Shown: positions 11,779-24,335 of the stretch, in pieces
Position numbering within the stretch: position 1 is the first letter of the stretch
Layout: the number at the start of each line of letters is the position of its first letter
DNA from: Hyposmocoma kahamanoa
Lineage: Eukaryota; Arthropoda; Insecta; Lepidoptera; Cosmopterigidae
Direction: 5' to 3'
NCBI RefSeq assembly: GCF_003589595.1
Contig: NW_020653726.1
Location: 14,746,123 to 14,810,122, forward strand
DNA: 64,000 nt
Translations under genes and position numbers: made by a program
Notes under the pieces: model-generated
Seen by the model: only the letters and a program-made list of their open reading frames with translations
What the model was told of the DNA's origin: nothing
Databases searched by the model: none

Positions 11779-12006
11779 CATTGACTTACAAATAAATGGA
11801 CGACGGGTCTAATACAAAAACCACGAAAAAAATGTCCCAAGTCAACCTATTCGAAATTTAAATTGTAATGTCATCGCAGTATCGCGCTGTCAGTAGAACA
11901 AATGAAGACTAAAGCGGAGTGTCGCGCTCTGTATACGATTTTAGCGCCTTACAAGTGCGGACACTTTTTAGCGCGGACCCGACGTCCATATAATTGTAAG
12001 TCAATG
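11779..12006. mobile_element. 228-bp MITE with 8-bp target duplication, copy 1
   Basis: TIRs of about 30 bp begin CATTGACTTACAA and include GGACGWCGGGTC. The exact duplication is ATAAAAAC at 11771-11778 and 12007-12014. By eye only three bases differ from the copy at 19964-20191. An 8-bp duplication with CA ends fits hAT or P-like elements. Confidence 0.85.
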
Positions 12007-12120
12007 ATAAAAACATACATATGTTTTTCAAGATCTTATAAAAACGTAATAGTAACAGTATTCAACCTGCGTTCAGGTATGCAAATTATTTAAGTTAAAA
12101 TTTATTTACACGTGTCATAA

Positions 12121-13412
12121 AAAAAAATGAATCAGTCCTAAATTCTAAATATTCTTTTAGAGTATAAAAACAGTGGTCCATTAGCCAACATGCTAAAGTT
12201 TTTTTTAAATTCGTGTCCCCTTAAATGTTTTATGTGGTTTGGCAAATGGTTATATATTTTAATTGACATGTTAAACGAATTTCTTTCATATATGATTTTA
12301 AAGCAATGAGGTTGATACAAAAGATTCATTCTTTTAGTTCTCAATCGTCGTTGTAATACTTCAGCGCGTTTTTTAAAGAGGTGTGGGCGGTTGTCTACAA
12401 GCGAGCAGATATCTCTAATGTACATGCAGGCTAGAGGCAGGACATTTAGCTTTTTTAAAAAGTAGCTTGCAGGTGTCATCCTTTTTAGCGCGAACACACT
12501 TTTTTTGGACCACAAATACGTCTACTGTGTTTCCCCATAGTATAAGTCCGTAGCTTAATACAGCGGAGATGTACCCATGATAGGCCATCATTGCAGCGTC
12601 GCGAGATACAGTTTGCCTCAGTCTACGTAGACCAAAAACAAATCTATTTAGTTTATTGCACACATGATCAATTTGATGTTTCCAGTTTAAATGTTCATCC
12701 AATTGTATTCCTAGGAAACCACAGCAGTCGACTGTGTCTACTATTTGGTTATTATGTTGTACTTGAACAGGTCTCGCATTACAATTATACATATGATCTA
12801 AATTGCATGAATTTCGTTTTGCTAATATTAACATTTAAATTATTTGCATTTAACCACTCAATAACCTTATGTAGAGCTTCATTTATTTTCATTTCAAAGT
12901 TACTTAAATCATGACATTTTAAGATAAGGGTGGTATCGTCCGCGAACAGAATGCATTCTTGATCTATGGCATTTGGAAGATCATTTATATAGAGTGTAAA
13001 TAGAATCGGGGCTAAAATACTTCCTTGTGGAATGCCACTGTTTTTTATTTTGTAATCGGAGTAATAACATTGTTTTATGAGACGCTTCGAGCTTTCATTA
13101 AATTTATTTATTGTCGTGCTCTGTGTCCTATCTTTTAAATACCTAACTCTTAATCCAATCAAAAGCTTTCCCTCTGACTCCATATTTTTCTAATTTTATC
13201 AATAGTTTCGGATGGTTTACATAGTCAAACGGTTTGCTCATGTCGAGATAAACAGATGCTACTGGTATTTTTTCATTGATACTTTTCGTTATAACTCTTA
13301 GAAGGTCATAGCAAGCAAGCGTTGTGGACCTCCCTTTACGGAAACCATACTGCGAGGGATGAAGTATGTTGTTCTTTTCTATACAGCTATTTAGTCTAAT
13401 TAAGAATGCTTT
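12121..13412 (-). mobile_element. 5'-truncated, frameshifted CR1/Jockey-group LINE
   Basis: Minus-strand reverse-transcriptase remnant. From 13412 it reads [19 protein letters not shown] and [18 protein letters not shown] (the usual K-A-F-D is K-P-F-D here), then GIPQGSILAPILFTLYIND, catalytic FADDTTL, GFLGIQLDEHLNWKHQI and the C-terminal IKIYNHLPNHIKHL...FKKNF, stopping at 12138. At least three frame breaks separate the pieces, so it is dead. Confidence 0.8.
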
Positions 13413-13424
13413 CCTAGAACTTTG

Positions 13425-13690
13425 CTAGAACCGACTAAACCACGACTTTTTTTAGTGTAATCAGATCTAAGCTAGTTGTTGTGGTTCTCGAGATTGAGAA
13501 ATGGTACCGCTGGAATAAGCTTATTCCAGCGTGGACAGTAAAACAAACAACACCTTTATAACTTTTGAACAGCGGACCGAAAAATCTAGTTTTTTGCGAC
13601 TAGAACCGACTAAATAGCGACTTTTGTTTCTGGTTAGTCAAATTTCAAAAACTCGACCATGATCACACTGGAATAAGGCACACTAATTAA
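13425..13690. repeat. Unclassified repeat with internal direct repeats and 24-bp palindrome
   Basis: 'gctagaaccgactaaa' occurs at about 13425 and again ('actagaaccgactaaa') at about 13599, each followed by 'cgacttttkt'. Between them is the perfect palindrome CGCTGGAATAAG/CTTATTCCAGCG at 13508-13531; 'actggaataagg' recurs at about 13668. Probably a transposon remnant; the family is not recognised. Confidence 0.4.
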
Positions 13691-14006
13691 AAAGCTCTTA
13701 AATGTTGTACTATAACAAGTATTGCGCAATCGGAAAAATGAATGGCTACAATAATGTGGCTGTGTCTTTTTGTATAATGCAATTTTTACATTTTTTAAAA
13801 GTAATTTGTTAAGTCATTTACTTTTTTTTTGCAGTTTGTCTGTGTTTTTAACGTATCCTGCAATCTATCATATGCAAGCTTGCTGCTCTTAATTGAAATT
13901 TAGTAGCAGTAGAGCTCCTGTGAAAGGGTTCTTCCAGGGAAGTACAACCATCTCACCCCTATTTCTGTGTGAGCATTTCATTCCAGTTTTGAAGGGTAAT
14001 GTTCAG

Positions 14007-14118
14007 GCCACACAGAGGCCGCCGACGCGCGTTTCAGTGTGCCAGGATTCATATAAAGTCGTACATTACAAAAATTCCCGCGCCCGCGGGAGCGCTTCCG
14101 GGGCCGCCTCTGTGTGGC
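14007..14118. mobile_element. Small TIR element (about 112 bp) nested in a SINE
   Basis: Ends are inverted copies of GCCACACAGAGGC. The element interrupts the SINE-like copy between its 'gaagggtaa' and 'aagggtgct' segments. It is GC-rich in its second half, has no coding capacity, and shows no clear target duplication. Confidence 0.5.
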
Positions 14119-14188
14119 TAGAGCATAAGGGTGCTATTGAAATTATAGGCACACCAAACTTGTCGACTTGTCTCAGGGTTGACGGGCG

Positions 14189-15818
14189 TCGTCGGGGCCT
14201 ACCTGTCTGAGAGGTACATTTCATACCCTGGGCGGGAGGAGCGGTTGTTGCAAACGGTAATGTCGTGCAGGGGTCGGTGTTAGGACCGCTCCTGTGGAAC
14301 ATCGGATTCGATTGGGTGTTACGGGAAGATCTCCCGCCGGGCGCCAGCGTGATCTGCTACGCAGATGACACGTTGGTGATGGTACGAGGTGAGACCTTCG
14401 CGGACGCTGCCGGTCTTGCCACAGAGGCGGTGGCACAGGTGGTCGGTAGAATAGAGATGTTGGGACTCCGGGTGGCGCTTAACAAGTCGGAGGCCATGTG
14501 CTTTCATGGCCCTTGGCGGGCGCCACCACGGAGTTCTCATATCACTATCGGCGAGCTCGCATTGGAGTCGAGCCCACGATGAAGTACCTTGGTCTCGTCC
14601 TCGACTCTCGATGGAACTTCCGCGAGCACTTTACTCGCATGATCCCTCGTTTAATGGGAACGGCTGCTGCTTTAAAGCGGCTGTTGCCCAACCTCGGAGG
14701 GCCCAAAGCGAGCAGCCGTCGCCTGTACATGGGAGTGGTGCGCTCGATGGCTCTATATGGGGTTCCCGTAAGATCTGACGCCCTTACAGAGAAAAACATC
14801 GCACTCCTGAGGAGATCTCAGAAGGTGATGGCGGTCGGGGCTTTCAGAGGATATCGCACCACATCCTATGAGGCGGCGTGCTTGTTAGCGGGGTCTACTC
14901 CTTGGGATCTGGAGGAGAAGGTCTATGCTGCCATGTATCAATGGCGCATTGACCTCCGTCTCCGTGGCGAGGATCCCACGCTGCAGGAAGTGCAGTAGTG
15001 GAAGTTTCATGCGCGTCAGTCCCTGCTTGGAAAGTGCCGGGAGCAGGACCGTGGAGGCTATCCGTCCGGTTTTTGAGAACTGGATGGACTGGGCGCATGG
15101 ATCCGTGACTTTCCGGCTGGTACAGGTGCATTCCGGGCATGGTTGCTTCGGAAAGTACCTGTGTACCGGTGTGTCATATAGCCCGAAGGGAACCGACAAC
15201 CGAATATCACCACTGTGGCTGCTGTGAAGACACGGCTGCAGGTGTGCCCAGTCTGGGCCAATGAGCGCCGTGAACTTGTTGCCGCAGTGGGGTAGGACCT
15301 GTTACTCCCTGCAATGATCAAATCAATGCTGGAAAGTGACAGGTCGTGGATGGAGGTAGTATCCTTCTGCGAACGCGTAATGTCGCAGAAGGAAGCTGCG
15401 GAGCGGGAGAGGGAGGCCGCCACCCTTCTTCCAATCCGCCGCAGGAGAGCAGGCCATCGGAGGAGGCACTATCATGCCCTCCTTCAACCCCCATAACAGG
15501 GGTTTTGGCGGTGCACGCGGGGGCGTCCGCCGCCCGTAATGTATAGGTGGCCACCCCGCGGTGTTCCTGCGTGCCCCTGTAAGTGATGAATGGGATGGTG
15601 TCTCTCCAGCTCCACCTCAACGGGAAGGGGCCCTCGGCCGAGGGCCAGCGCCGTCGGGACCGCGGAAGAGTGCGAAAGCGTTCCCGTAGTCCCGGCAAAA
15701 GGTGCAGGGACGGAACACCGTGGAGTTTTAGTCGATAGGAGTCCGACATGATCTCTCTGTTGCCCCCGCAGCAGAGAGATATCCATGAGGATTTCCCCAC
15801 GTAAAAAAAAAGAAAAGA
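14189..15818 (+). mobile_element. 5'-truncated R1-clade LINE with broken reverse transcriptase
   Basis: The insertion has a 10-bp duplication, TTGACGGGCG, at 14179-14188 and 15819-15828, and ends in an A-rich tail. It encodes the second half of an R1-type reverse transcriptase (QGSVLGPLLWN, then the catalytic YADDT near 14360), with a frameshift near 14560 into the thumb region (MKYLGLVLDSRWNFREHF). The C-terminal part (CPVWANERRELV, VMSQKEAAERERE) follows after more stops. It is inserted in the plus orientation inside an older SINE-like copy (13902-14188, continuing 15829-15955). It cannot encode a working protein. Confidence 0.85.
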
Positions 15819-17119
15819 TTGACGGGCGCAGTCGAAGTGCCCCTCAGATCTTGCGATTTAAAGCTCCGAGTCTGCACTGCAACTGCTATGGTCAGATGGT
15901 CAGGCGTGTAGACATCAGGCGCACGACTTATTCGTACCGTCACTTCAAAAAAAAATTGACAGAGTTAGGAATAGGTACTATTGTACTAAAATGAAACTAA
16001 AAATAACTTTGTTCGTTGTTTTACTGCACCGCAATGACAATCTACGGATGATCTCGAGTAATTAACATTATGAACAAGATTACAACACATAACTGTGTTA
16101 CGGCATAAATTCCTTCAACAAATATTACAAATTCCGTTAGTGGTCGATTATATATCACGTCACATGGCTGAATCAGTTTAAAACTTTTTAACGTTTTAAT
16201 AGCTTTATTCATCGATTTTATTATAGACGACAAACGTCTATAAGAATGCCACTCGCATGTAGTTAGTTAAGTCTTCCAAATTGCAAACTGGAAATCAAGT
16301 TAATTAATAGTCATCAAAAGACGTTTTGTTTTTGTTTTAATAACAAATATTCTTTGTGAACAAATATTCCGTGTAAAATTGTAATATTTGTCAAAGGAAT
16401 CAAAAATCGTCTAAAGGTATGAGTACATTCGTATCTAAATAAATAATACATGAGAATTTAAAACATATACAACGTTCGATAATGAATAATTGCTTTGGTG
16501 GAAAAATGTAAAAGCAACAGCAGCTAACAACTGAGTCGTTCACAACTGTATAACGTATCATTAGAAAAAAAAAACAAGTACTGAGTTTCCGTTTGTGCTG
16601 GGGCCCGATAGTCATAAGAAAGAGAAAATGTCACAATAGTGAAATTTCAAAAAGACGTATAGATGTCGATTGCAAACGGTCACGAAAGTCACGATGGAGA
16701 TATAACGATTTATATGGGTATTGATATATGGGTCGATACCCAGCAGTCGGAGGCAGTAGAGATCGTATGGAAGAAAACGGCGTTGACGGCTAGTGCATAT
16801 ACCCTTCGAATATGCAAAACATTGACATAAGTTAGGTAACATTTTTCGTCCTTCGGGGCTAAGGCGTCTAATTATCCATATTGCCAGATCCTCGATTTTC
16901 ATTTGTCTTCTGACATTTAATTTTTTGACATTTTTTCGAAGGAAATCGTTACGTCTTTATGGTGGCCATTTTGAAACTAGATTAGAGTTATGAGTAAAAA
17001 GTTATTTTGAAAAAAATCAAAATGAGCCAATGAAGCGTTGCTTTACATCCAGTTATTTCTATGTTAAGTATAAAAAATGTTTTGAATTAAAAACGGAACG
17101 TGTACCTACTAATACAGAG

Positions 17120-17245
17120 AAAAATAAAATGGCGGGTTTTCCTAGTTTCAGTTATTACCCAAATCAATTTTGAGTTTAGGTATAATACGTTTTGAGTCTC
17201 TTAATTGTTTGTTATCTTTTAAAGCCAATGCTCAATAAATAATCT
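17120..17245 (+). repeat. Direct repeat pair, left member
   Basis: Begins 'aaaatggcgggttttcctag' and ends 'gccaatgctcaataaataat'; the same start and end recur at 18188-18325, roughly 1 kb away in the same orientation. Confidence 0.45.
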
Positions 17246-18187
17246 AGTAGATATTTTAAAAATTTATATCGAATTTTTGAACAATACATTGTTGTTTTTA
17301 AATTCTTTCCGGTAAAGAAAAAGCCAAGGGCTTAAAACCATACAGTCAAGCCTTGGTGAATCTTTCTTAAAGAATGCAACATTATTTTTCATAATGGAAA
17401 AAAGTCGCAGCGTTCGAGACCGGTCCCCTGCACACTTAGAAAACAACAGATATACAAAGTAACTAACATTTAAGACGACGGCACCGTATGGTAAGTTCTT
17501 GTATAAAATCTCGTCACATTCGTCTGTTTGCAAATACCTCGCACGCTTGCCACTTATACAGAGAAAACCTGAATTTTTTTGTAAATAGGAATATTATATG
17601 CATGTGCGAGGTTATGCAAAGTGTCCGTTACACCAGTTTTTTTCTAAAGAGACCACACATTGCAGCAAAAATATCCTTTAAAAACTGTCATCTAGAATAC
17701 GCAAATACATGGAATGAATAGTCAGAAATATTAAGGAATGTCATCAGTAGAAATTCTAAGATATTCGTTTTTTAGTATAAGTATAATGGCTTAGAAATAG
17801 TTTCACAATAAATTGATATGGCAACATCTTAGACAGTACGGTAACCTATAGACAGTTTTAGTATAGATTTTAGTGAAATTTTAATTATGGTAACTCAGTT
17901 ACGAGTATTATACTAACAGAAGTATTTATGTAACCGTTCAGTACATATTTTACAATTTAATTTTTAATGAATAAACTAAAACCTTAAGAAATATAAACAA
18001 CGTACAGTTGATTAAATAACACATGCGTATAACTCTTCGTCACATTAAGTTTAAGAGAATCATTCTCCTCAAGAGAGAAGAGATAGAGAATATAATGCCA
18101 TAGACTCACGCTTAAAATCTCATTTTGGCATATCATACTCGCCTTCGAAGATTGTTGCAAAACTTCCCCAAGCATTTATTGCATTTC

Positions 18188-18325
18188 CAAAAAAAATGGC
18201 GGGTTTTTATAGTTACAGTTTTGTTCATGAATGAATTTATTATTATGTTTTGACTTTCATGATTATTGGTTACCTTTTTAATCTGATGGCTCTATAGCCA
18301 ATGCTCAATAAATAATTAATCATAA
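18188..18325 (+). repeat. Direct repeat pair, right member
   Basis: Diverged copy of 17120-17245 with the same ends ('aaaatggcgggttttt', 'gccaatgctcaataaataat'). The two could be separate insertions of one short element; they are too diverged and lack TG/CA ends for a clear LTR pair. Confidence 0.4.
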
Positions 18326-19807
18326 TAATAATTTATTATATTCAATTTTTATTCGATTATATTTTCTATCTCTATCTCAAACGTGTCATGCATTTTTTTT
18401 AATAAATCGTTATTCAAGATCAATCTATTAAAAATAGAATGTAATTGATATTTTGGAATGTTTTGAATTGCTATGAACAGTTTTTCGGGCTCCTTTAGTA
18501 CCTTAGGTCATCTGTCAACACAACCACCAACTTAAAGACAAACCGTTCAAAAACAAGCTCAATTTACTCGCTCTATTTCGCTACCCAAGGCAACGAGAGT
18601 TGGTCGTCATTAAAAATCAAATAATGGATGATTTATGTTAGAGAAGCCCAATTAAGTATTCATATTTGGTTTCAAAATTCCATAACACCAAATACAGATT
18701 TCACACAATATTAACATTAAAAACATTTTTAATAATAATAATAAAAACAACCCTATACTACAATAATATCAATAACGTTTAAAGCAATCAGATAACTGGT
18801 ACTATATTTAAATGATTATAATTTTAATATAAAATAAATATTGCATATAATTCACTACATCTCCTGCTCTTACAAGGGCTATCCAAAAAAGGTGTATCTA
18901 CGAAAAGTCCAAGAATTACCAGTTTTAAAACTTTAAATAGGTATAATGTAATAAACGCATTGACGTACGTATACAATCGATACCCTACCATACCTGACTT
19001 CCCTAACCGACCATTTGTTTCTGAGTAGATAAGTATGAAACACAACAAAAACATAACCTTTAAACTGTGAGATGTAAAATTCATTTTCGTACGACTTCCT
19101 TATTGCATCACTTTACATAGTGTGTGTGTGCACTGCGTGGCTTCATGGTAATTTGGCAAATGCAGTGCTTCCAAGTTTTAGTAGTTGTTGTAAAACAATT
19201 GATAGCGTCCTGGATTTTGTTAAGAAATAAATAAAAGTTACAGCCCTAAATGTATGGCCCCTCAGTTCTCATAGGGGACCTAATAAACCCGGGGAACTAT
19301 TAAGTTTACGCGACGTATACTTACGTACAGAATACAAATTTCAACCGTAAAGCTGAAATTCTTTTACACTTATCTGTTGAATACGTAAGACGGCTCTCAA
19401 AATCAAAGGGTCGGCGAGAGGATCGGCTAGAGGCTAGTACTTCAGTACTTTTGCTCTCGATCAAGTTTACCCACAGTTCCTTGTGTGCTCGCGCAAGTTA
19501 TTTCCAACAGGACGTGGCAGTGTCCAGTTGCATCAAGACACGAGGTCCGAACCCAACTAGGTGTTCCGTAATAAGTACGTCTTTATTCCAGTTTATGCCA
19601 TCAGCGGCCTACACCTAAATATCCTTTAGAAAACAAATGCATATCGCGTAGACAACTAGCCTTAGTCGCATCAATGAAAACAGTAACAAAATATATACTT
19701 GGCCGCTTTACCCTCCCTAACGCATTGAGGCTTAAGACTCGATGGTACCTAAGCTTGATTTAAATTTTTTCCCGAACTAATACGGTTAATTTTGCGTGTG
19801 TCGAGTG

Positions 19808-19960
19808 TCCCCCACTGGCTTTGTTTCAGTTTTTTTTACAGACGATATAAAAAAAAAGTAGTTAGTATTCGTTAAGTACCTATTGAATACAGCGGTTTTC
19901 TTGTAAAATTTCGAGGTAAGAATGTTTTTTTTATTCTCCCGTGAAAATTTTTATCAATCT
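19808..19960 (+). repeat. Fragment of the 905-bp TIR element
   Basis: Reverse-complement match to about 53945-54185, with 'aagtacctattgaatacagc' and 'ttgtaaaatttcgaggtaa' identical. The 228-bp MITE copy 2 is inserted at its right edge. Confidence 0.65.
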
Positions 19961-19963
19961 TAC

Positions 19964-20191
19964 CATTGACTTACAAATAAATGGACGACGGGTCTAATAC
20001 AAAAACCACGAGAAAAATGTCCCAAGTCAACCTATTCGAAATTTAAATTGTTATGTCATCGCAGTATCGCGCTGTCCGTAGAACAAATGAAGACTAAAGC
20101 GGAGTGTCGCGCTCTGTATACGATTTTAGCGCCTTACAAGTGCGGACACTTTTTAGCGCGGACCCGACGTCCATATAATTGTAAGTCAATG
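19964..20191. mobile_element. 228-bp MITE with 8-bp target duplication, copy 2
   Basis: Same length and TIRs as the 11.8-kb copy; the duplication here is AATCTTAC (19956-19963 and 20192-20199). Small open frames inside both copies are identical reading-frame accidents of the repeat, not genes. Confidence 0.85.
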
Positions 20192-20199
20192 AATCTTAC

Positions 20200-22207
20200 T
20201 ATATATTTTTTCCAAAGTGATTCAACACTGTCACTGTTATGTGGAATCAATCAACGCCATTTGAGGTTGTATCGACTTTGAACCATGTTACACGAGAAAT
20301 TCAGAATCAAATGTGAAGTCTACTCTGGGTTTCGAGCTCTCAAATTCAGAGTGGTTTCGAATAGGTATGAATTTACGTTAGACGGATAAGATAGGCAGGC
20401 TCAATCAACTGAGACAATCAATAACAAAAGCTAGTAAAGTCTATATTTTAGAGTTACGTCCAAATCATAGTATGTAATGGACTTTCAGAGTTACACCCTC
20501 AAGAAACATACAGTTTTCACTAACATTATTCAAATCTTAAACTAGCTTATAAATATTGCTACATACATTTATTAAAGCAAACTTTTAACTACTACTCTAC
20601 GGGAATGATACAAAATATCTACTCTATATACATGAGTGACATCATAAACAACAATTGTGGAATGCAGCTATATTTAAAAAAAACAATAGAATCTTTGGAA
20701 GTGTGATGTAATTTTTTTCGGAAATGTGGGTTAATCCTAAAAAATAAAGATTGAAATTATTGGTAATAATTCCCAAACAACCCTTGTTTATTTTTTTTAC
20801 TGAATATTTTTCAAATTTTCTCCTTCAGTAAATAGTATTCATTTTTTAATTACCAATGTATTTTTCGGTTGTGAGAGGCAAAAATATTGATTAAAAAAAC
20901 AAAGGCAGGGTTCATAATTTTTCTAAAGAATAAAGTTACTAAGCATCATACACATGATGAATAATTTAATTAATTTCTTTATATCCATTGAGATAGACAA
21001 ATGATTACAATTATGCCACGATTATGCCAATTACGAATAGATTACGATTTGTAAGTCTAACAAAATACGAGAATATTATACCAAATAATATTACATTATT
21101 TTAACTACAACGCAAGGGCGAATGTTAAGCCTTAGGCTCCTCTTAGCCTCCATACAAATAAATTCTTAATTCATCATTTCTAAGTAAGATAAACCGCGGA
21201 TAATCTCACCAAAATCTTACATTATTCACCAAAAAATTACTACAGTTTGTTTTGGAATGTAATTTACTTGACAAGTTAACACTGACGCCTGGGCCGTTGA
21301 GTAGGAAATGAATATGAGCTAATAGAGGTAACTAAACAAGTCTTAGGCTCAACTCACACTTGCGCAAAGTCGAAGCGTCGCGTCGCGCCGTTTTCAACTA
21401 CAAAAAGGCGAACGCGGCGAAGGCGCGCATCGACTCGCGATCCCGTGTTTCCATAACACATATTTGTACCTTAATCATGGGAAAATAGAGATGAATTAGC
21501 TACAGGCGAACAACATAAGGCGTCGCGACGCTTCGACTCTGCGCCATTGTGAGTTGAGCCATAGGGCTAACCTTCACCTCCAACTGGAATGAACATTCCC
21601 TGCTAACTTGTCAAAGGTAACACATAATATAATTACGATTATATAGTTTTGTCTTTTTAAAAGTTAAAAAAGTGCGTAACAACGCCTACAAATTCACTAC
21701 GTCACTTAGATTAAAATATCGATACTGTTTTATCGATATGAAGAGATACATGATACATTGCGTTCCATCACAGACACGTCGATATCGAGAAAGCGATCAA
21801 AGCCTTTATGTGTCACCACAAATATGAAATTCTATCGACATAGAGATGAACCTATTCCGTTTCTTTTACGTTATGTCAAAGGTAAAATAACTAACAAAAA
21901 GTGTATGAAAGTGTATTTCTGATTAGTTTTCACTGTCTGGTTCTAGAGTAACAGTTCATTTGAGCGTAAACACCTTGTTAAATTACATTTTTATATTGTT
22001 ATTATATGTACAGATCGACCAACTTATGGCAATACCCTTTATTTACCTAAAATAAGCTAAATTCGTTTTTTATATGTGAAAAACTTGCTGAGCTCGTCAT
22101 TTTTATCGTAAAAAGAAGAACGTTAAACACACAGTTACGTAGGTTGATCTGTACTTTAGTTGACGTCATTCCGTTTTAAATAGACACAGAACACTGAAAA
22201 ATTGCGA
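20200..22207. other. No gene supported, apart from a TIR element
   Basis: Only AT-rich sequence around the 21346-21560 element; no frame with recognisable content. Confidence 0.45.
21346..21560. mobile_element. 215-bp TIR element, GGCTCAACTCACA ends
   Basis: Inverted ends of about 37 bp (GGCTCAACTCACA...GTCGAAGCGTCGCG) enclose a GC-rich then AT-rich non-coding interior. The GGCTCAA start is shared with the elements ending at 53323 and 56455. No clear target duplication. Confidence 0.6.
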
Positions 22208-22256
22208 CCTGGCAGGACTCAAACCTGCATCTGTACGCCAAACTAGCGCCACACAG
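22208..22256 (-). repeat. tRNA-like relic
   Basis: On the minus strand it has a GGTTTGAGTCCTGCC B-box/T-arm-like segment preceded by 'gtggcgctagtttggcg'. The length is too short and the acceptor stem does not pair, so it is a SINE head or tRNA fragment rather than a tRNA gene. Confidence 0.35.
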
Positions 22257-22748
22257 GTGATAAATCTCTCACAGGTGTTGCTAACGGCGATAAAAGCCGA
22301 AAAAAACTCAAAAAAGATCTGTAATAAACACTTAAGACAAATTTATCATCTGTACCTCAGTATAACGGTGGTCCTAGTTTGGCATACACATACAAACACA
22401 TGGTCATATTCATACAATTTGCATTCTCGCCATATTTACATAGGCAATTCTCTATCCGAAACTGAACCCCAATCACTAAAAAAAATCTTACTTTTTATTT
22501 AATTGCGGTAAACATCAAAAACATCATAAAACACCTGATCCACAGGTCATTAACTTTTTGAAAAAAGAGAAGCCAGTGTTGTTATCTCTTTCTCAAACGC
22601 AAATTAATCAGTGCGCTCTTTCACGCACTGGGATAGCCGCATAAGATCGCTGCAGTCAATAATTGAGTAATTCTATCTAGCCGATCGTGAAATCCACGCA
22701 TGGTTTGTTGTGTTTTAAAAAAAAAATTTAACAGCAGAGTTTAGTTCA

Positions 22749-23808
22749 TTATAATGATTAATGATTTACCAAAGATAATTAATGGGTCTAGCTGTTTACT
22801 GTTCGCGGACGACCTCAAACTGTTTAGGTCAGTCAAAGAAAAGAGCGACTGTGTGCATCTCCAAAACGATATAGACAGAGTGGTGGCATGGAGTAAGGTA
22901 AATAAGCTTCAGTTTAACATCTCCAAATGCGTTTCGATTTCATTTACTAGAGTTCGTAATCCCATTCTCTATGAATATAATGTAGACACGGTACTTATGA
23001 AAAGAGTGACGGAGGTTAAAGATTTAGGAGTATTACTTACCGCAGAGTTAACGTTTCGGGAGCATATTTCTATTGTATGTAGAAAAGCTTACAGAAATCT
23101 AGGGCTAGTTCTACGTAGGGTTCACGGGTTTACGAGCATTAAAGCTATCGTTGTGCTGTATAACGCACTTGTAAGAAGCCTCCTCGAGTGTAATGCAGTA
23201 GTGTGGGCTCCGCATCAAGTCCAATACAGCCTTATGCTGGAGCGCATTCAAAACAAATTTATAAGATACCTGTACTTGAGGCAATATGGTGTTTGCCCCT
23301 ACTATCCCCTGAAGTATCCCACTTTGTTTATTCTGGGAATGGTAGGATACAATAAGCTGCATGCAGGGACTTGGCGTTGGCAGTGTACGTACTGAAAGTA
23401 TTCAGAGGTATGCTACATAATCCGAGATTATTAGGAGTGTTAGGATTATGTGTTCCTAATAATTACGTGGAACGACGTCACCAGCCACCGTTGCTGGCTG
23501 TGCCACGTGGGAGGACCAACCTCATGAATGAGTGTCCGCTGACTCGTACTTTGTGCACCCTAAACAAAATATCGGTCAAGATCGATCTGTTCCCTTGTTC
23601 TCACAGTGAGTTCACAAAGATAGCATTGTATATTTTATGTTACGGGTAATTATTTATTATATAGTTTATATTATAGTATTAAGTAATGATATTGTTACTT
23701 AGTATTATTTAGTAATAAAATTAATATTGCTAGTCTATTGTATTGGGTACATACCTGTAAAAATAGATTAAGTTTTGAATAAATAAACAAATAAATAAAT
23801 AAATAAAG
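22749..23808 (+). mobile_element. 5'-truncated LINE, same group as the 37-kb element
   Basis: Begins at MINDLPKIING, with catalytic FADDLKLF, VKDLGVLLTAELTFREHI and LLECNAVVWAPHQVQYSLM in one frame to about 23365. A single frameshift then leads to the rest of the C terminus, ending at 23649. It ends with an (AAAT)n tail at about 23779-23808. Similar to the 37-39 kb element in order and motifs, but clearly diverged. Confidence 0.8.
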
Positions 23809-24335
23809 TTTACATGGAGAAAATTAGATTATTAGTGTTGAACAATTTCGTGCAAAAACCGTCTCCGCTTTAAACTTGTGAAGTCAACCAAGTCAGCTTT
23901 CAAACTAGTCTCCAGAAAGTTGAAATGGAACTCTCGACAACATGCGAATTTTTGCATAGCCAGTGACGGTGAACACTTGAAGGTTTTAACCTAAAATTAG
24001 TAAGTACCACAAGTAAATAATTAATAAATTATAACAATACCTAAACATAATGATAAAAAATAGGTAATTAAGCAATCGAGAAAGATTACGTATAGTTCGA
24101 GCGGTCGGGCCCCGTCGGGGTCACTGCCCTCGCGCGATGCACACGTTTTAAAGACAATTTTGCAAGATAAAATTTAAACTTTACTAGATAAAATTAGTCA
24201 GAATATTATTATTTATATTTTTAGATGATTTAGTATTATTTATATTATTAATTTCTTAAATATGGCGAGAATGCAAATCAACACACTCTATTCGTTTAGT
24301 CCTGCTTTGAGACCTGTCGAAGAAATTTTTCTTCG
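23809..24335. other. No gene seen
   Basis: AT-rich, with a brief GC patch at about 24100-24140. No frames or repeats recognised. Confidence 0.45.

Larger units (their letters stand above)
13902..15955 (+). repeat. Metulj-like SINE copy E, split by two insertions
   Basis: SINE segments are 13902-14006, 14119-14188 and 15829-15955. A small TIR element and an R1-clade LINE lie between them. The 3' end has the usual A-run near 15950. Confidence 0.7.
15956..19807. other. No gene supported
   Basis: AT-rich. Short frames at 16042-16233, 16400-16902, 17264-17721 and 18824-19084 have no motif, no codon bias I can see and no splice partners. Contains the direct repeat pair at 17.1 and 18.2 kb. The missing last syntrophin exon could lie anywhere in 0-25.8 kb, but I did not find it here. 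Confidence 0.45.
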
